Below are positions 63,218 to 64,000 of a stretch of DNA of 64,000 bases, one piece after another. The translations under genes and the position numbers were made by a program. The stretch covers positions 3,658,001 to 3,722,000 of the forward strand of contig NZ_CP027858.1 in the NCBI RefSeq assembly GCF_005519465.1. The letters run 5' to 3'. Below the pieces are notes generated by a model. It searched no databases. It was given only the letters and a program-made list of their open reading frames with translations, and had not been told where the DNA came from. Source of the stretch: Streptomyces clavuligerus. Lineage in GTDB: Bacteria; Actinomycetota; Actinomycetes; Streptomycetales; Streptomycetaceae. How positions within the stretch are numbered: the stretch's first letter is position 1; every line of letters begins with the position of its first letter.

Positions 63218-64000
63218 TCATTCTCCACCGAGCGCGCCCCCTGCCTCATCGGTCAGACCGTCGAGGGCGCGTCTCCACTCCCCGATGACGCTCCGACCGT
63301 CCAGGACCTGCTGAACCGCCGCACCGACCGTGTTCATCAACGGGCGGATATGGCGACTGCTTCCCGCGGCCTCGCGGATCTCACCCGCGAAGCCCTCCAG
63401 ATGCGAATTAATCCCTTTGGCTGCATCGATGAGAATTCCCAGTTGCTCCAGAAACTCTCTTGCATCCCGCTCGGCCCTGACCTCTTGCGGTCCTGATTCA
63501 AGCCCTCGGAGCAAATTGAAGATCCCTGCGTGGATCGTATGCAGTTCGTCCGTGTATTTCGCACCCAAGGATTCCATTTCCTCCGCAGGTGCCCTGAGCC
63601 TGTCCGCCAGTTCCTGAGCGATTCGCACCCTCCCTGAGAATCCAGCTCCCCGTGCATCGGACCGTTCCATTTCCCCGGTCGCCCAGGAGGACAGCTCGGT
63701 CACTTCCAACACGGCCGCCGTGAAGTTTTCGATGGTCCGCTGCCATGCGGGAAGCGCGGACTCCATCTCGGCCATGGTCTCAAGCACCCCGGGCGGGTCG
63801 TCACCCTCGTCCACCGGCACCGGTGGCGGTGGCGGGGTGGCGGCGTCCTCAACGATGCCGCTCAGCCTGACGGCCAGTTCGTGCACGGCCCTTCGGTACC
63901 GGGCGGAGGTCTCGTCCTCAAGTCTGAGTTCACGCCAGTCGACCCGCTGCCGAGCTGTGATGAGAGAGATGAGTTCATCATTCGCCGCATTGTCTCTGAG
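63218..64000 (-). CDS. Helical coiled-coil-like protein, 5' end outside window
   Basis: The frame stays open from the stop at 63218 to the window end, so the start lies beyond base 64000; 260 residues are visible. Sequence is all helical and acidic: ISLITARQRVDWRELRLEDE, VLETMAEMESALPAWQRTIENF, AQELADRLRAPAEEMESLG, REFLEQLGILIDAAKGINSHL and IGEWRRALDGLTDEAGGAL. A Pro-rich loop (TPPPPPVPVDEGDD) splits two helical parts. The pattern resembles a bundle or coiled coil; no catalytic motif, Cys or membrane segment is seen. A GTG at 63886 is a less likely internal start, since upstream codons also look coding. Function unknown. Confidence 0.65.
   Translation of the reverse strand, partial: LRDNAANDELISLITARQRVDWRELRLEDETSARYRRAVHELAVRLSGIVEDAATPPPPPVPVDEGDDPPGVLETMAEMESALPAWQRTIENFTAAVLEVTELSSWATGEMERSDARGAGFSGRVRIAQELADRLRAPAEEMESLGAKYTDELHTIHAGIFNLLRGLESGPQEVRAERDAREFLEQLGILIDAAKGINSHLEGFAGEIREAAGSSRHIRPLMNTVGAAVQQVLDGRSVIGEWRRALDGLTDEAGGALGGE

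Overview
The window is a stretch of a Streptomyces-type actinomycete chromosome. The DNA is very G+C-rich with G/C in nearly every third codon position, GTG and TTG starts are common, and the gene content is typical: a subtilisin-inhibitor-family protein, the ybaB-recR-lysC-asd block, cobN under a B12 riboswitch, SURF1, a P450 and an ECF sigma factor. The species cannot be named from the sequence alone.

Layout. (1) 1-3056: 3' part of a STAND/WD40 protein, then a 59-bp tandem repeat. (2) 3301-14201, minus strand: class III aminotransferase, subtilisin-inhibitor-like protein, alpha/beta hydrolase, three consecutive secreted DUF11-repeat proteins (one with an LPXTG anchor, one with an L-type lectin domain) and a secreted ricin-fold protein. 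(3) 14454-24357: core block of purA, a degenerate diacylglycerol-kinase-like gene, a two-TM SLATT-like protein, ybaB, recR, a DUF5063 gene, lysC (with an internal beta-subunit start), asd, and an ECF sigma factor coupled to a membrane partner. (4) 24737-32531: SURF1, an S9 peptidase, a P450/47-aa peptide/MFS operon, a methyltransferase, a DUF6191 protein and an Sfp-type phosphopantetheinyl transferase. (5) 32841-39371: a 2176-aa P-loop ATPase of unknown role. (6) 39872-52719: cobalamin biosynthesis (cbiD, cobK, cobM, cobL, cobIJ, cobH, cobG, cobN), with a cobalamin riboswitch in front of cobN. (7) 52720-64000: an accessory segment with somewhat lower G+C. It holds an XRE regulator, a TIR-domain protein, a degenerate P-loop protein and a two-TM membrane protein in one operon, then a broken IS630-type element, decayed small genes, a GT-B-like gene with a 7-bp repeat in its upstream region, and a truncated helical protein.

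How genes work together. The cob genes build the corrin ring from precorrin-2 and insert cobalt; most are joined by 4-bp stop/start overlaps. lysC-asd would commit aspartate to lysine, threonine, methionine and diaminopimelate, but the Asd here has Asp where the family has its catalytic Cys. The sigma factor and its membrane partner overlap by 4 bp and look like a signalling pair.

The most unusual system is the operon at 52992-58208. Its TIR protein keeps the expected NADase glutamate, and its C-terminal tail carries a short motif (VNEPRGPVH-S/T-G) that recurs at the extreme N-terminus of the next protein, a STAND-like protein with a degenerate P-loop. This resembles paired signalling motifs in bacterial NLR-like systems. 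I propose it as a candidate immune or cell-death module. Function is inferred from sequence only.
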